From positions 1 through 56,983 of the forward strand of contig JAQSWN010000021.1 of assembly GCA_029266615.1 (NCBI GenBank): a stretch of DNA of 56,983 bases, given 5' to 3'. Both the position numbers and the translations under genes were made by a program. This DNA is from Polyangiaceae bacterium (GTDB taxonomy: Bacteria > Myxococcota_A > Polyangia > Polyangiales > Polyangiaceae). The notes under the pieces are model-generated. The model was not told the origin of the DNA. It ran no database searches and was given only the letters and a program-made list of their open reading frames with translations. Shown here one piece after another: positions 8,194 through 15,967 of this stretch; the stretch's first letter is position 1, and each line of letters opens with the position of its first letter.

Positions 8194-9167
8194 ACCTCGG
8201 CACGCTGTTAAAGCTCGGACGCACCTCCAACCTGCCGACGGTGTGGTCGAACGTGCTCGCGGGGGCGGTCCTTTCCGGCGCGCCGCTCACCATCGCCGCC
8301 TACGGGGTGCTGGTGGTCGCCGGCTCCGCCTTCTACGAGGGCGGCATGTTCCTGAACGACGCTTTCGACGCGGAGATCGACGCGCGAGAGCGCCCGGGCC
8401 GCCCCATTCCCGCGGGAGAGATCTCGCGGCGTGCCGTGCTCGGCATCGGCTTCGGGCTGCTCGCCTTCGGCTTGCTCGTACTCGCGCTCGCACCCGTGTT
8501 GGGCCTCATCCGCCCCGGCTTTTCGGCGCTCGGCGGCGGCGTGTTCACCTGCGCGGCCGTGCTTGGCTACAACCGCTGGCACAAGGGCTATGGCTGGTCC
8601 CCCGTCGTCATGGGCGCGTGCCGCGCGGGCTTGTACGCCACGGCTGCGCTCGCCGTCTCCGGCCGCTTGAGCGTGCCGCTGCTCATCGGCGCGGGCGCGC
8701 TCTGGCTCTACATCGTGGGGCTGACCCACATCGCCCGGTTCGAGAACGGAACCGCGCTGCAACGCACGTGGGTCGCGGCATTCGTTCTGTCGCCGCTGGT
8801 CGCGAGCATCTCCGCGATCGTGGCTCAGCAAAACCTGCTCGGTGCGCTGTGCTTCCTCGGTCTGTTGGGCTGGAGCCTGCGCTCGATGAGCTTTGCGCTG
8901 CGCGGAGGCAAGGGGCAAATTCCGCGCGCCGTGGTCACGCTCATCGCGGGTGCGGCCCTGGTGGACGCGCTGTTCATCGCGCTGCACGGGCCGCCCTACG
9001 CCGTGGGCAAGGGGCAAATTCCGCGCGCCGTGGTCACGCTCATCGCGGGTGCGGCCCTGGTGGACGCGCTGTTCATCGCGCTGCACGGGCCGCCCTACGC
9101 CGTGCTCGCCGCGCTCTGCTGCTTTCTGGTCACGCTGCGCTGGCAACAGCGCATTCCGGGTACCTAG
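8190..9167 (+). CDS. eboC: EboC: UbiA-family prenyltransferase-like membrane protein, with internal tandem duplication
   Basis: Polytopic UbiA-superfamily protein. The first Asp-rich motif is present as NDAFDAEIDARERPGRPIP near residues 54-72, and the second conserved loop is YNRWHKG. UbiA enzymes attach prenyl or related groups inside the membrane; the EboC substrate is unknown. The protein is 325 residues because residues 240-272 are repeated exactly as 273-305, which adds about one predicted membrane helix. Without the extra copy it would be 292 residues, closer to what the family normally shows. An odd helix count could invert the C-terminus. The start overlaps the eboE stop; the stop lies eight bases from that of convergent eboF. 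Confidence 0.88.
   Translation: MNLGTLLKLGRTSNLPTVWSNVLAGAVLSGAPLTIAAYGVLVVAGSAFYEGGMFLNDAFDAEIDARERPGRPIPAGEISRRAVLGIGFGLLAFGLLVLALAPVLGLIRPGFSALGGGVFTCAAVLGYNRWHKGYGWSPVVMGACRAGLYATAALAVSGRLSVPLLIGAGALWLYIVGLTHIARFENGTALQRTWVAAFVLSPLVASISAIVAQQNLLGALCFLGLLGWSLRSMSFALRGGKGQIPRAVVTLIAGAALVDALFIALHGPPYAVGKGQIPRAVVTLIAGAALVDALFIALHGPPYAVLAALCCFLVTLRWQQRIPGT
8907..9104 (+). repeat. Perfect 99-bp direct tandem duplication inside eboC
   Basis: Unit 1 is 8907-9005 and unit 2 is 9006-9104. They are identical base for base, including third codon positions. The first flanking bases on each side differ, so exactly two copies exist. The unit is 33 codons and preserves the frame. Complete identity at silent sites means the event is very recent, or it is an artefact of assembly. 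Confidence 0.95.
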
Positions 9168-9175
9168 GTCGCGAC

Positions 9176-10549
9176 TCAGCCAAAAACGTGCCGCAGCAGC
9201 AGGTCTTTCACTTCCGTCGCGGCGACGCGCTCGGGCGGCAGCAGCTCCGGCACAGAGGTCATGAACAGGGGGCCATCCTCGGGCTTGTCAGTGAGGCGTC
9301 CGTGCGAGCCTCTGACGACGCTCGCGTCCAATCCGATCACGTCCAGCAAGTTGCGGAACCCTAACTTGCGCGCCGCCAGTCGCCTCCCCACCTTGAGCAT
9401 CGGGAAGCTGAGCTTCGGATCCAGATGCAGCTCCGCGGGGTCGTAGCCAGGCTTGAGGTGAATATCCACGGTGCGCGCGTAGTCAGGCGCGCGCGCGTCG
9501 TCCAGCCAGAAGTAGTAGCTGAACCAGCGGTCCGCCTTGGAGACGAGGACCAGCTCTCCCGCTCGCTCGTGCGCGAGACCGGCGCTGCGCTTGCCCTCCG
9601 AATCAAGCACTTGCTCCACGCCGGGAAGCTTCTCGCAAACGGCGCGAACCGCCGGCAAATCAGCCGGATTTTTCACGTACACATGCGCCACTTGATGGTC
9701 CGCAACCGCGAACGCACGGCTCGCGCCCGCGTCCAGCTGCTCTAACCCAAGCTCGTCGCGCACACGCAGGAAGCCCGCTTCGCGCAGGGCGCGGTTGACG
9801 TGAACGACCCCGCTCACTTCCGTGATGCCGTACTCGGAAAGGATGACGACGCGCAGGTTCTGCTGCCGAGCAAAGTCCAGCAGCTCTGCGCAAACGGCGT
9901 CCACCTCCGCGAGCGAGTTCGCGATGCGCGGGTGGTTTGGACCGAAGCGCTGCAAGTCGTAGTCGAGGTGCGGCAGGTACACGAGCGTCATCGTGGGCGC
10001 GCTTCGCTGCACGACGTGCATCGCGCTCTTGGCGATCCATTGCGTGGAACTGATGTCCGCGCGCGGCCCCCAAAAATTGAAGAGCGGGAACGTGCCCAGC
10101 TCCGCGCTGAGCTCGGCCCGAAGCTCCGGCGGATCCGTGTAAACGTCCGGCAATTTGCGGCCATCGGCCGTGTACATGGGGCGCGGCGTGACCGAGATGT
10201 CCGCGCTGCTGTACATGTTGTACCACCAGAAAAGCTTGGCGACCGTGAAGCTCGGGTCCCGGCGCTTGGCTTCGTCCCACAACTTGTCGCCGTGCACGAG
10301 CGCGTTGCTTTGGCGCCAGAGCCACACCTGGGCCAGGTCGCGGAAGTACCAACCATTGCCGACCACGCCGTGCTCAGTGGGCAGCTTCCCGGTAACGAAC
10401 GTAGACTGCACGGAGCAGGTCACCGCGGGCACGACCGTCTGGATGGGCCGGACTGCGTGCGCATCACGGAAGGCGCGCAGCGCGGGGGTGTGGTCGCCGA
10501 TGAGGGCCGGAGTGAGCCCCACGACGTTCAGAACCAGAGTTTTTTGCAA
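9176..10549 (-). CDS. eboF: EboF: nucleotide pyrophosphatase/phosphodiesterase-like hydrolase
   Basis: 457-residue member of the alkaline phosphatase superfamily (type I phosphodiesterase/NPP group). The catalytic threonine is expected in PAVTCSVQSTFVTGKLP, followed by EHGVVGNGWYFRD. Metal-binding Asp/His positions fit YLPHLDYDLQRFG, SEYGITEV and the C-terminal VVRGSHGRL. No signal peptide is present, so it probably works in the cytoplasm. Start TTG 10549 is chosen because GGAG lies seven bases upstream and the NVVGLTP strand begins right after; the longer open frame is not supported. It follows eboB by 13 bases in the eboA-eboB-eboF operon, which faces eboC tail to tail. Confidence 0.87.
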   Translation of the reverse strand: MQKTLVLNVVGLTPALIGDHTPALRAFRDAHAVRPIQTVVPAVTCSVQSTFVTGKLPTEHGVVGNGWYFRDLAQVWLWRQSNALVHGDKLWDEAKRRDPSFTVAKLFWWYNMYSSADISVTPRPMYTADGRKLPDVYTDPPELRAELSAELGTFPLFNFWGPRADISSTQWIAKSAMHVVQRSAPTMTLVYLPHLDYDLQRFGPNHPRIANSLAEVDAVCAELLDFARQQNLRVVILSEYGITEVSGVVHVNRALREAGFLRVRDELGLEQLDAGASRAFAVADHQVAHVYVKNPADLPAVRAVCEKLPGVEQVLDSEGKRSAGLAHERAGELVLVSKADRWFSYYFWLDDARAPDYARTVDIHLKPGYDPAELHLDPKLSFPMLKVGRRLAARKLGFRNLLDVIGLDASVVRGSHGRLTDKPEDGPLFMTSVPELLPPERVAATEVKDLLLRHVFG

Positions 10550-10562
10550 AGCGCAGCTCCGA

Positions 10563-11453
10563 TTAGCGGGCGGCGGAGTCCGTGCGCGGCGTCTGACCGC
10601 GCAGCACGGAGTTGCCTTGAAACAGCTGGCGCTGGTCCACCGGCAAGTCCACACCGAACTCTTTGACGTCGAAGCGGCCGCTCTGCGCGAAGAAGTTGAC
10701 GGGGTTTTTCCAGCAAATGGTGTCGACCGTCGTCGCGTCGATGCCGGCGGCCTTCATGGCCTCGGCCGTCTTCGGCACCTTCAGCGGATCGCTGACGCCC
10801 CAATCCGCGGCGGAGTTCACGAGAATTCGCTCCCCGCCGTACTGCTGCACGAGCTTCACCATCCGCTGCTCATCCATCTTCGTGTTCGGATAGATGGAGT
10901 GCCCGGCCCAACAACCCGAGCTCAAAACGGATTCGAGCGTTTCTTCGTTGTTGTGGTCGATGAGCGTGAGCTCGGGCGCGATGCCGCTCTCCTTCACGAC
11001 CGCGAGTGTGCGCTCCGTGCCGCGCTTCTTGTCGCGGTGGGGAGTGTGGATGAGGATCGGCAAGCCTGCGTCTTTGGCGAGCTCAATCTGAGCCATGAAG
11101 TACTTCTCTTCGTGGGGCGTGACGTCGTCGTAGCCAATCTCACCGACGGCCACGACGCCGTCCTTCTCCACGTACAAGCGGAGCAGCTCCATGACCCCGT
11201 CCGCCAAGCGGGCGTTGTTCGCCTCCTTGGGGTTCAGACCCATGGTGCACAGGTGCCGAATACCGAACTGGGCGGCGCGAAAGCGCTCCCAGCCGAGCAG
11301 GGACAGAAAATAGTCCTCGAAGCTGCCGACGTGCGTGCGCGGCTGCCCCAGCCAGAACGCCGGCTCGACGATGGCGCGGATGCCGGCATCGGCCATGGCC
11401 TGGTAGTCGTCGGTCGTGCGCGAGGTCATGTGGATGTGCGGGTCGAACAGCAT
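10563..11453 (-). CDS. eboB: EboB: TatD-family metal-dependent hydrolase
   Basis: 296-residue amidohydrolase-fold protein. Metal-ligand motifs are in order: DPHIHM at the N-terminus, GEIGYDD, LIHTPHRD, LIDHNNEE and SAADWGVSD. This is the TatD-like subgroup consistently found in ebo clusters. Its substrate is unknown; a hydrolytic or deaminating step on a small molecule is a family-based guess. ATG 11453 is supported by GGAG ten bases upstream, which overlaps the last codons of eboA. The gap to eboA is five bases, so the two are coupled. Confidence 0.87.
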   Translation of the reverse strand: MLFDPHIHMTSRTTDDYQAMADAGIRAIVEPAFWLGQPRTHVGSFEDYFLSLLGWERFRAAQFGIRHLCTMGLNPKEANNARLADGVMELLRLYVEKDGVVAVGEIGYDDVTPHEEKYFMAQIELAKDAGLPILIHTPHRDKKRGTERTLAVVKESGIAPELTLIDHNNEETLESVLSSGCWAGHSIYPNTKMDEQRMVKLVQQYGGERILVNSAADWGVSDPLKVPKTAEAMKAAGIDATTVDTICWKNPVNFFAQSGRFDVKEFGVDLPVDQRQLFQGNSVLRGQTPRTDSAAR

Positions 11454-11458
11454 GTTGC

Positions 11459-12115
11459 TTAGTCTCCGGGCTGGCTCAGAAACGTGGCGTCGGGGGGCAC
11501 CGGCCGACCCGCCGCGCGACGCTCACTCGCATAGCCGGCCGCCATGCGACGAAGCTCGGGAGTGATGCGAGCCTCGAGCCCCTCGATGCGTTGAATCGAC
11601 ACCTCCATGAAGATCGCCTTCATGACGGCCTGGTTGAAATTGAGCGCCGGAAAGTGCGCGGCCAAGAAAGCATTTTCGCACACGATGGCTTCGAAGACGT
11701 CGCGCGCGTTCGTGCGGCAAGCTTGCAAGCCGGTCTCGACGAAGCGCTCCGGCTCGGGCAATGCGCTCAGCACGCGCAGTGCGCTCACTTGCTCGCCGAT
11801 CTCCCCCGCTTCGAACAGGTTCAGCACGAAGCCCGGTTGCTCCGCGCTGGGCAGGAGCGGCAACGCCCGCGCCGTGAGCCAGAGCCGAGCGTAGTCGGTC
11901 AGCGTCCAATGAGGACGCGCTTGCGGCAAGTCGGCTGGGGCCTCCGCGGGGCGCTCCGCCGCGGTCCCCAACCGACGCGGCACGCTGGCGTAAAGCCCGC
12001 GAAAGCCCAAGCCCGGCTGCTCCGCGAGCTCCTTGTCCGCACGCTCGAAGAAACGAGCCGCGTCTGGCACGCTCGCCTCCAGCAGGTTCTTCGAGGCTAG
12101 CTCGGGTCCCGGCAT
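11459..12115 (-). CDS. eboA: EboA-domain protein
   Basis: 218-residue protein of the EboA family, whose function is unknown. The recognisable C-terminal half contains ACRTNARDVFEAIVCENAF, HFPALNFNQAVMKAIF, RIEGLEARITPELRRMA and YASERRAAGRPVPPD, the strongly conserved core of the family. It is mostly helical with no membrane segment or signal peptide. The start at ATG 12115 (MPGPELASKN) is preferred; the open frame upstream overlaps the cytochrome gene in another frame and lacks family resemblance. First gene of the eboA-eboB-eboF arm. It lies 16 bases after the stop of the upstream cytochrome c gene, so it may be cotranscribed with the oxidase module. Confidence 0.86.
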   Translation of the reverse strand: MPGPELASKNLLEASVPDAARFFERADKELAEQPGLGFRGLYASVPRRLGTAAERPAEAPADLPQARPHWTLTDYARLWLTARALPLLPSAEQPGFVLNLFEAGEIGEQVSALRVLSALPEPERFVETGLQACRTNARDVFEAIVCENAFLAAHFPALNFNQAVMKAIFMEVSIQRIEGLEARITPELRRMAAGYASERRAAGRPVPPDATFLSQPGD

Positions 12116-12131
12116 CGACCCCAGGCTACCC

Positions 12132-13364
12132 CTAGGGCTGCGGAGGGCAAGCCGTCGTCGGCATCGCCGCGATCCAGTCGTCAATGAGCTTCGCGCCGAT
12201 TGGATCCACCACGTTCGAGCCGATTTCGGGCATGCGCAGCTCGTCCAGAGCATGCACTCGAAAGGACATCGAGCTCTGCGTCGGATTGCCGGGGACGACC
12301 CGGTACTTGGGCAGCCCGTTCTTGCCCGGATCGCGCTCCGAAAGCTCACATAGCTTCATGTCCGCAAGGGGCTTGCCCCAGCGCATATCCATACCGCCGT
12401 ATTCGCCGCTCGGCCGGTGACAGACCGCGCAGTTGACTTGCAGGTACGAGCGAGCGCGCGCCTCGAGCTCGTCGGCGCCAGCGGGATCAGGATAGCCGGG
12501 CAAGGGCTTCGGCGGCGCGTCGAACAAGCCGAGCTGCGTGAGCTTGTCGACCTGGTTCATGGCGCCCTCCGCATACGGAAAGTCCGAGCTCATCTGCGGG
12601 GTGCTCGGGCCTAGCGAGAAACCGGCGCCAGGGGTGTGACACTGCGGGCACTGGCCGCGCCCCGGGTAATGCCAGACCTGCGCGCCGACCTGGCGGTCCT
12701 TACCGACCTCGTCGTCCGGCAGGAGGGCCGCTTCTGTAGCGCCTTCGTTCCACTCGTACCCGTAAAAGAGCCAGCGCGTCATGGAACGGCGCATGACCAG
12801 ACGGGTCTCGATGATCTTGCCTCCGAGGCTGAAGTTCTTCACGAGCACGGTGCCCACCGGCATCTGCCAATGACCGTCGTCCCCGCCGATGCTGTCGTCG
12901 GCGCAACCAGCGGCCTCGGCCGGGGAGCTGCAGTCGACCACGTGAATCTTGCTCCCGCTTGGGACGCGCAAGAAACGGTGCTTCTCCGCCCCATCCGACC
13001 ACAGCGGGCTCCGCACCGAGTACGGGACGAAACCCGCAAGGGGCTTGCTCGGCTCAACCATATTCACGCAGCCGGTCTGGCTGAGTAGCGATGGCGGCTC
13101 CATGCCGTTCTCCGGGATCGCGCAACCAACGGCCGAGCCGCCTCCAGCACCGGCGCCGGTCCCGCCAAGGCCCGCGCTGCTTCCGCTGAAGCCACTGCTG
13201 CCGGCCACTGCGGTACCACCAACGCCACCGCCGGCCGAGCCGCCGATAGACGAAGAACCACTAGCGCCAGGGCTCGGAGCTTCGGTGCCGTCTCCACAAG
13301 CGACCGCGGCGAGCACGCCGAGCAGCACTGCGCTGTCACGCATTCGGGTCAGCTCCGTGCTCAT
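12132..13364 (-). CDS. Diheme c-type cytochrome lipoprotein (SO2930-like family)
   Basis: 410-residue lipoprotein. LGVLAAVAC gives a good lipobox with Cys23, followed by a Gly/Ser/Ala linker to about residue 80. Two covalent heme motifs are visible: CPQCH at 239-243 and CAVCH at 312-316. Between the linker and first heme is a conserved beta-rich part (PYSVRSPLWSDGAEKHRF) typical of this family, which is commonly encoded next to PQQ sugar dehydrogenases. It likely accepts electrons from the dehydrogenase at 13361-15022. ATG 13364 overlaps that gene's TGA (ATGA), which fixes the start. Confidence 0.85.
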   Translation of the reverse strand: MSTELTRMRDSAVLLGVLAAVACGDGTEAPSPGASGSSSIGGSAGGGVGGTAVAGSSGFSGSSAGLGGTGAGAGGGSAVGCAIPENGMEPPSLLSQTGCVNMVEPSKPLAGFVPYSVRSPLWSDGAEKHRFLRVPSGSKIHVVDCSSPAEAAGCADDSIGGDDGHWQMPVGTVLVKNFSLGGKIIETRLVMRRSMTRWLFYGYEWNEGATEAALLPDDEVGKDRQVGAQVWHYPGRGQCPQCHTPGAGFSLGPSTPQMSSDFPYAEGAMNQVDKLTQLGLFDAPPKPLPGYPDPAGADELEARARSYLQVNCAVCHRPSGEYGGMDMRWGKPLADMKLCELSERDPGKNGLPKYRVVPGNPTQSSMSFRVHALDELRMPEIGSNVVDPIGAKLIDDWIAAMPTTACPPQP

Positions 13365-15022
13365 GACCGACGAGCGCGTCGGCGCCCGAGCACCAAGCCT
13401 AGAGCGGCGGTGAGCGCCGCCAACCCGAGCGCAGCCGGAGCACGGCCGCCCGCCATGCGGCATCCGCAGCCGCTGTCATCCGTGTTGGGGCCGGCGCTGC
13501 TACCAGCGGCCGAGCCTGCGACTCCGTTGGAGGCACCACTGCTCCCCCCGGTCGCACTGACGGAGCCGCCCGCGCTCGGGGTCCCACCGGCACCGCCGGT
13601 AGAGGCGCCCGCAGCCGCTCCACTCCCTGCCGCGGCGCCGCCGCTGGCGGAGCCGGCGCTGCCGCCGTTCCCCATGCCGCCGACCCCACCGGGTCGACCG
13701 GGGCCCACCGCCGGGCAGGAGCCGGGCGTTGCTTCCGGCGCGGCGTTGGCGGTGACGCGAGTGACTTTACCGGCGCTGTACTCGACGACGTAGAGCGCAT
13801 TGTCGGTGCCGAAGTGCATCGCCGTCACGCCGTTCGCGGTGGCGAAGTCTTTTTGCGAGCCGGCCACCATGCCGTCACGCGTCGCGTTCACGTCGATCGA
13901 CCAAATCTTGCCCTGCTCATGGTCGCCGAAGATGAAGCGGCTACGCCACTTGTCCGGCCAACCACAGCCATCCAAAATGCGGCCCGCCATGACCGATCCT
14001 TTGCCGGTCGGCGCAGCCTTCGTGTCGTAGTCCGTGATGGGGGCGACGCACGGCGATGCCGGGGTCATTCCCATGCACGTCCCGACCGGCTGAAACTCTT
14101 GATCCGTATTCGAGTACTTTTTGGTGCCTTCCTCGAAGGGGTAGCCGTAGTGCTTGCCCTTTTCGACGACGCTAATCTCTTCTCGGCTTGCCTCACCTAC
14201 GTCCCCGACCCACAGCTTGCCAGTGACTGGATCCGCCCAGAGCCGGAATGGGTTACGGAAGCCCCAGGCGTAGACGCGCTTCTCTGGCGGCCGCATCACG
14301 AAGGGGTTGTCATCGTTCGACGACGAGGTGTCACAGCCGCTCACCATGTCGACGGCCATGAGCGGGTTGTCGTCCGCCGGCTGCCCTAAGCTCGTGTCGT
14401 CCGCAAGTTTGACGCGCAAGATCTTGCCGTTCGCCAAGTTCAGGCAAGACCCGATGTGATTGTGAGGAGTCGCGTTGTTCTTGCCGGTGTCGCCCACACC
14501 GACGAACAAGTAGCCGTCGTAAATCGAGAGCCCACCGCCGTTGTGGTTGGCTGGGCCCATCAAGCCCATGTCGATGACCGGCTTCATCGCACTGAGCTTG
14601 CCGTCGTCCCCCAGGGTGTAGCGACGCACTTGGTGCCGGTTGGCCGCGTCCTGCACGACCGAGCCGTAGATGTAGATGTAGTGGTTGGTCGCGAAATCCG
14701 GATCGGCGACGATCCCCAGGAGCCCCTGCTCGTTCTGGTTGTCGGTCACCACCGTGACCTTGTCCACGGCGGGGTCGTCCATGCCCGGCGTGAATGTCTT
14801 CACGTTGCCGCCCTTTTCCAGCACGACCACGCGACCGTCTGGCAGCTCCACCGCGTCCGTCGGGCCTCCGAGGTTGGCCGCTAGCTCGGTCGCCTTCAAA
14901 TCCTGAGCGGCTTCGCCGGCGAGCGTGAGGGCGCTTGCGGGCGTAGCGTACAAGGAGAGCAGCAGAGCGCCGAGCGCTCCTCGAACGATGGGTTGCTGGA
15001 GCAGCGGGCGGGGGGCGGGCAT
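13361..15022 (-). CDS. PQQ-dependent sugar dehydrogenase with MYXO-CTERM-like sorting tail
   Basis: 553-residue exported six-bladed beta-propeller of the glucose/sorbosone dehydrogenase family. Signal peptide ends at about residue 31 (TPASA). Family landmarks include EQGLLGIVADPDF, NHNGGGLSI, VYAWGFRNPFRLWADP, LWVGDVGEASREEI and FIFGDHEQGKIW. After about residue 440 comes a long Gly/Ser/Ala linker and then SGCGCRMAGG, a hydrophobic helix and LGRRRARRS: the layout of the MYXO-CTERM signal of myxobacteria, which anchors proteins at the surface through a dedicated protease. ATG 15022 has GAGG seven to eight bases upstream. Its substrate is unknown; electrons likely go to the overlapping cytochrome gene product. 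Confidence 0.87.
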   Translation of the reverse strand: MPAPRPLLQQPIVRGALGALLLSLYATPASALTLAGEAAQDLKATELAANLGGPTDAVELPDGRVVVLEKGGNVKTFTPGMDDPAVDKVTVVTDNQNEQGLLGIVADPDFATNHYIYIYGSVVQDAANRHQVRRYTLGDDGKLSAMKPVIDMGLMGPANHNGGGLSIYDGYLFVGVGDTGKNNATPHNHIGSCLNLANGKILRVKLADDTSLGQPADDNPLMAVDMVSGCDTSSSNDDNPFVMRPPEKRVYAWGFRNPFRLWADPVTGKLWVGDVGEASREEISVVEKGKHYGYPFEEGTKKYSNTDQEFQPVGTCMGMTPASPCVAPITDYDTKAAPTGKGSVMAGRILDGCGWPDKWRSRFIFGDHEQGKIWSIDVNATRDGMVAGSQKDFATANGVTAMHFGTDNALYVVEYSAGKVTRVTANAAPEATPGSCPAVGPGRPGGVGGMGNGGSAGSASGGAAAGSGAAAGASTGGAGGTPSAGGSVSATGGSSGASNGVAGSAAGSSAGPNTDDSGCGCRMAGGRAPAALGLAALTAALGLVLGRRRARRS

Positions 15023-15229
15023 GGCTTACCTCTTAGGTAGGGGTCGAACCCCCAAGAATGATCTCGAATATAGCCCAGCCCCCGCAGCACGCCGCCCGGA
15101 TTTGCCCCTGAGCCCCGAAGGCGCTCCTCGCACCGCGATAGCCAAATTTTCCGAAGGTCGACTGCCTGTCGGCGTGACCCTCTCGGGGGGTTAGTGTCCG
15201 GCCGACTTTTGCGCTATCAACCCGCGGCG

Positions 15230-15967
15230 ATGAGCGAGAGCGACAAACCCGCCCCAGACGCGCAGCCGGCAGCACCGCAGACCGTGAGGCCCAAGGCGCC
15301 CAGGGCGAGCGTGAGGCCGCGAAGGCCGGTGGAAGAAGAAACACCGGTCATCGGTGGAAGGTTCCTCACCGCTGCCGCCATTATTGGCGCTGCGACGCTC
15401 TTACCGCTCTCTTGCCTAGGGCAGAAGCTCGAGCCGCGTGAGCCGCCAACCTCTGCCGTCTCGGAGTGGAAGGTCGGAGGGAAGTCGACTTTACGAATCA
15501 CGTTGGTCACGGCCGATTACGCCGGCCTCGCGTGCGCCTACGACAAAGAGTTCGAAGGCAAGCACTGCGCGAACAAGACCGAGACCGAGGCGTGGCCTCG
15601 CGATCCGAACGCGCCGATCGACGACAACAAAGCGAACGTGGTTCAGCCATACCGCACGTGGAACGACAATCGCCTGGTGATGGTGGCGGGTCTATGGGCG
15701 ACCCCCGCCCTCGCGACGCGGTTGCACATCGAACCGCCCGGCAACCTCTTGCCCGAGAAGCTCGCGCGCTTCGTGACGGAGTGCCAGGTTCGCTTCGTCG
15801 GCCAGATGGAGCAGCCCAAGCTGCGCTGGGGCCAGACCGCCAGCTACACCGCCGACCCCACTACCAAACAGGTGATGGTGGCGGTGCCGGACAGCTGCAA
15901 GCTCATTCCCGAGCCGTCGGAGCCGTGCCCGAGCGGGGTGATTTGCGGACTGCTGACGCGTTTGTGA
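15230..15967 (+). CDS. Membrane-anchored protein of unknown function
   Basis: 245 residues from ATG 15230. The N-terminus is a Pro/Ala-rich, basic cytoplasmic tail of about 50 residues, followed by one hydrophobic segment (FLTAAAIIGAATLLPLSC) and a periplasmic domain with six cysteines that could form disulfides (for example LACAYDKEF, GKHCANKT, TECQVRF, DSCKLI). No motif is recognised. A GTG at 15194 would extend it by 12 residues but adds nothing convincing. Its last 65 bases overlap the convergent MMPL transporter gene. The 207 bases upstream hold no gene I can support. Confidence 0.6.
   Translation: MSESDKPAPDAQPAAPQTVRPKAPRASVRPRRPVEEETPVIGGRFLTAAAIIGAATLLPLSCLGQKLEPREPPTSAVSEWKVGGKSTLRITLVTADYAGLACAYDKEFEGKHCANKTETEAWPRDPNAPIDDNKANVVQPYRTWNDNRLVMVAGLWATPALATRLHIEPPGNLLPEKLARFVTECQVRFVGQMEQPKLRWGQTASYTADPTTKQVMVAVPDSCKLIPEPSEPCPSGVICGLLTRL

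Noticed and set aside
8907-9104. CRISPR-like or insertion sequence repeat
   Set aside because: There are only two direct units with no spacer, they are in frame with the gene, and no inverted ends or transposase are present.
15040-15056. T-arm-like sequence GGGGGTTCGACCCC on the minus strand
   Set aside because: No matching acceptor stem, D-arm or anticodon arm could be found around it; it is only a small hairpin in the leader of the sugar dehydrogenase gene.
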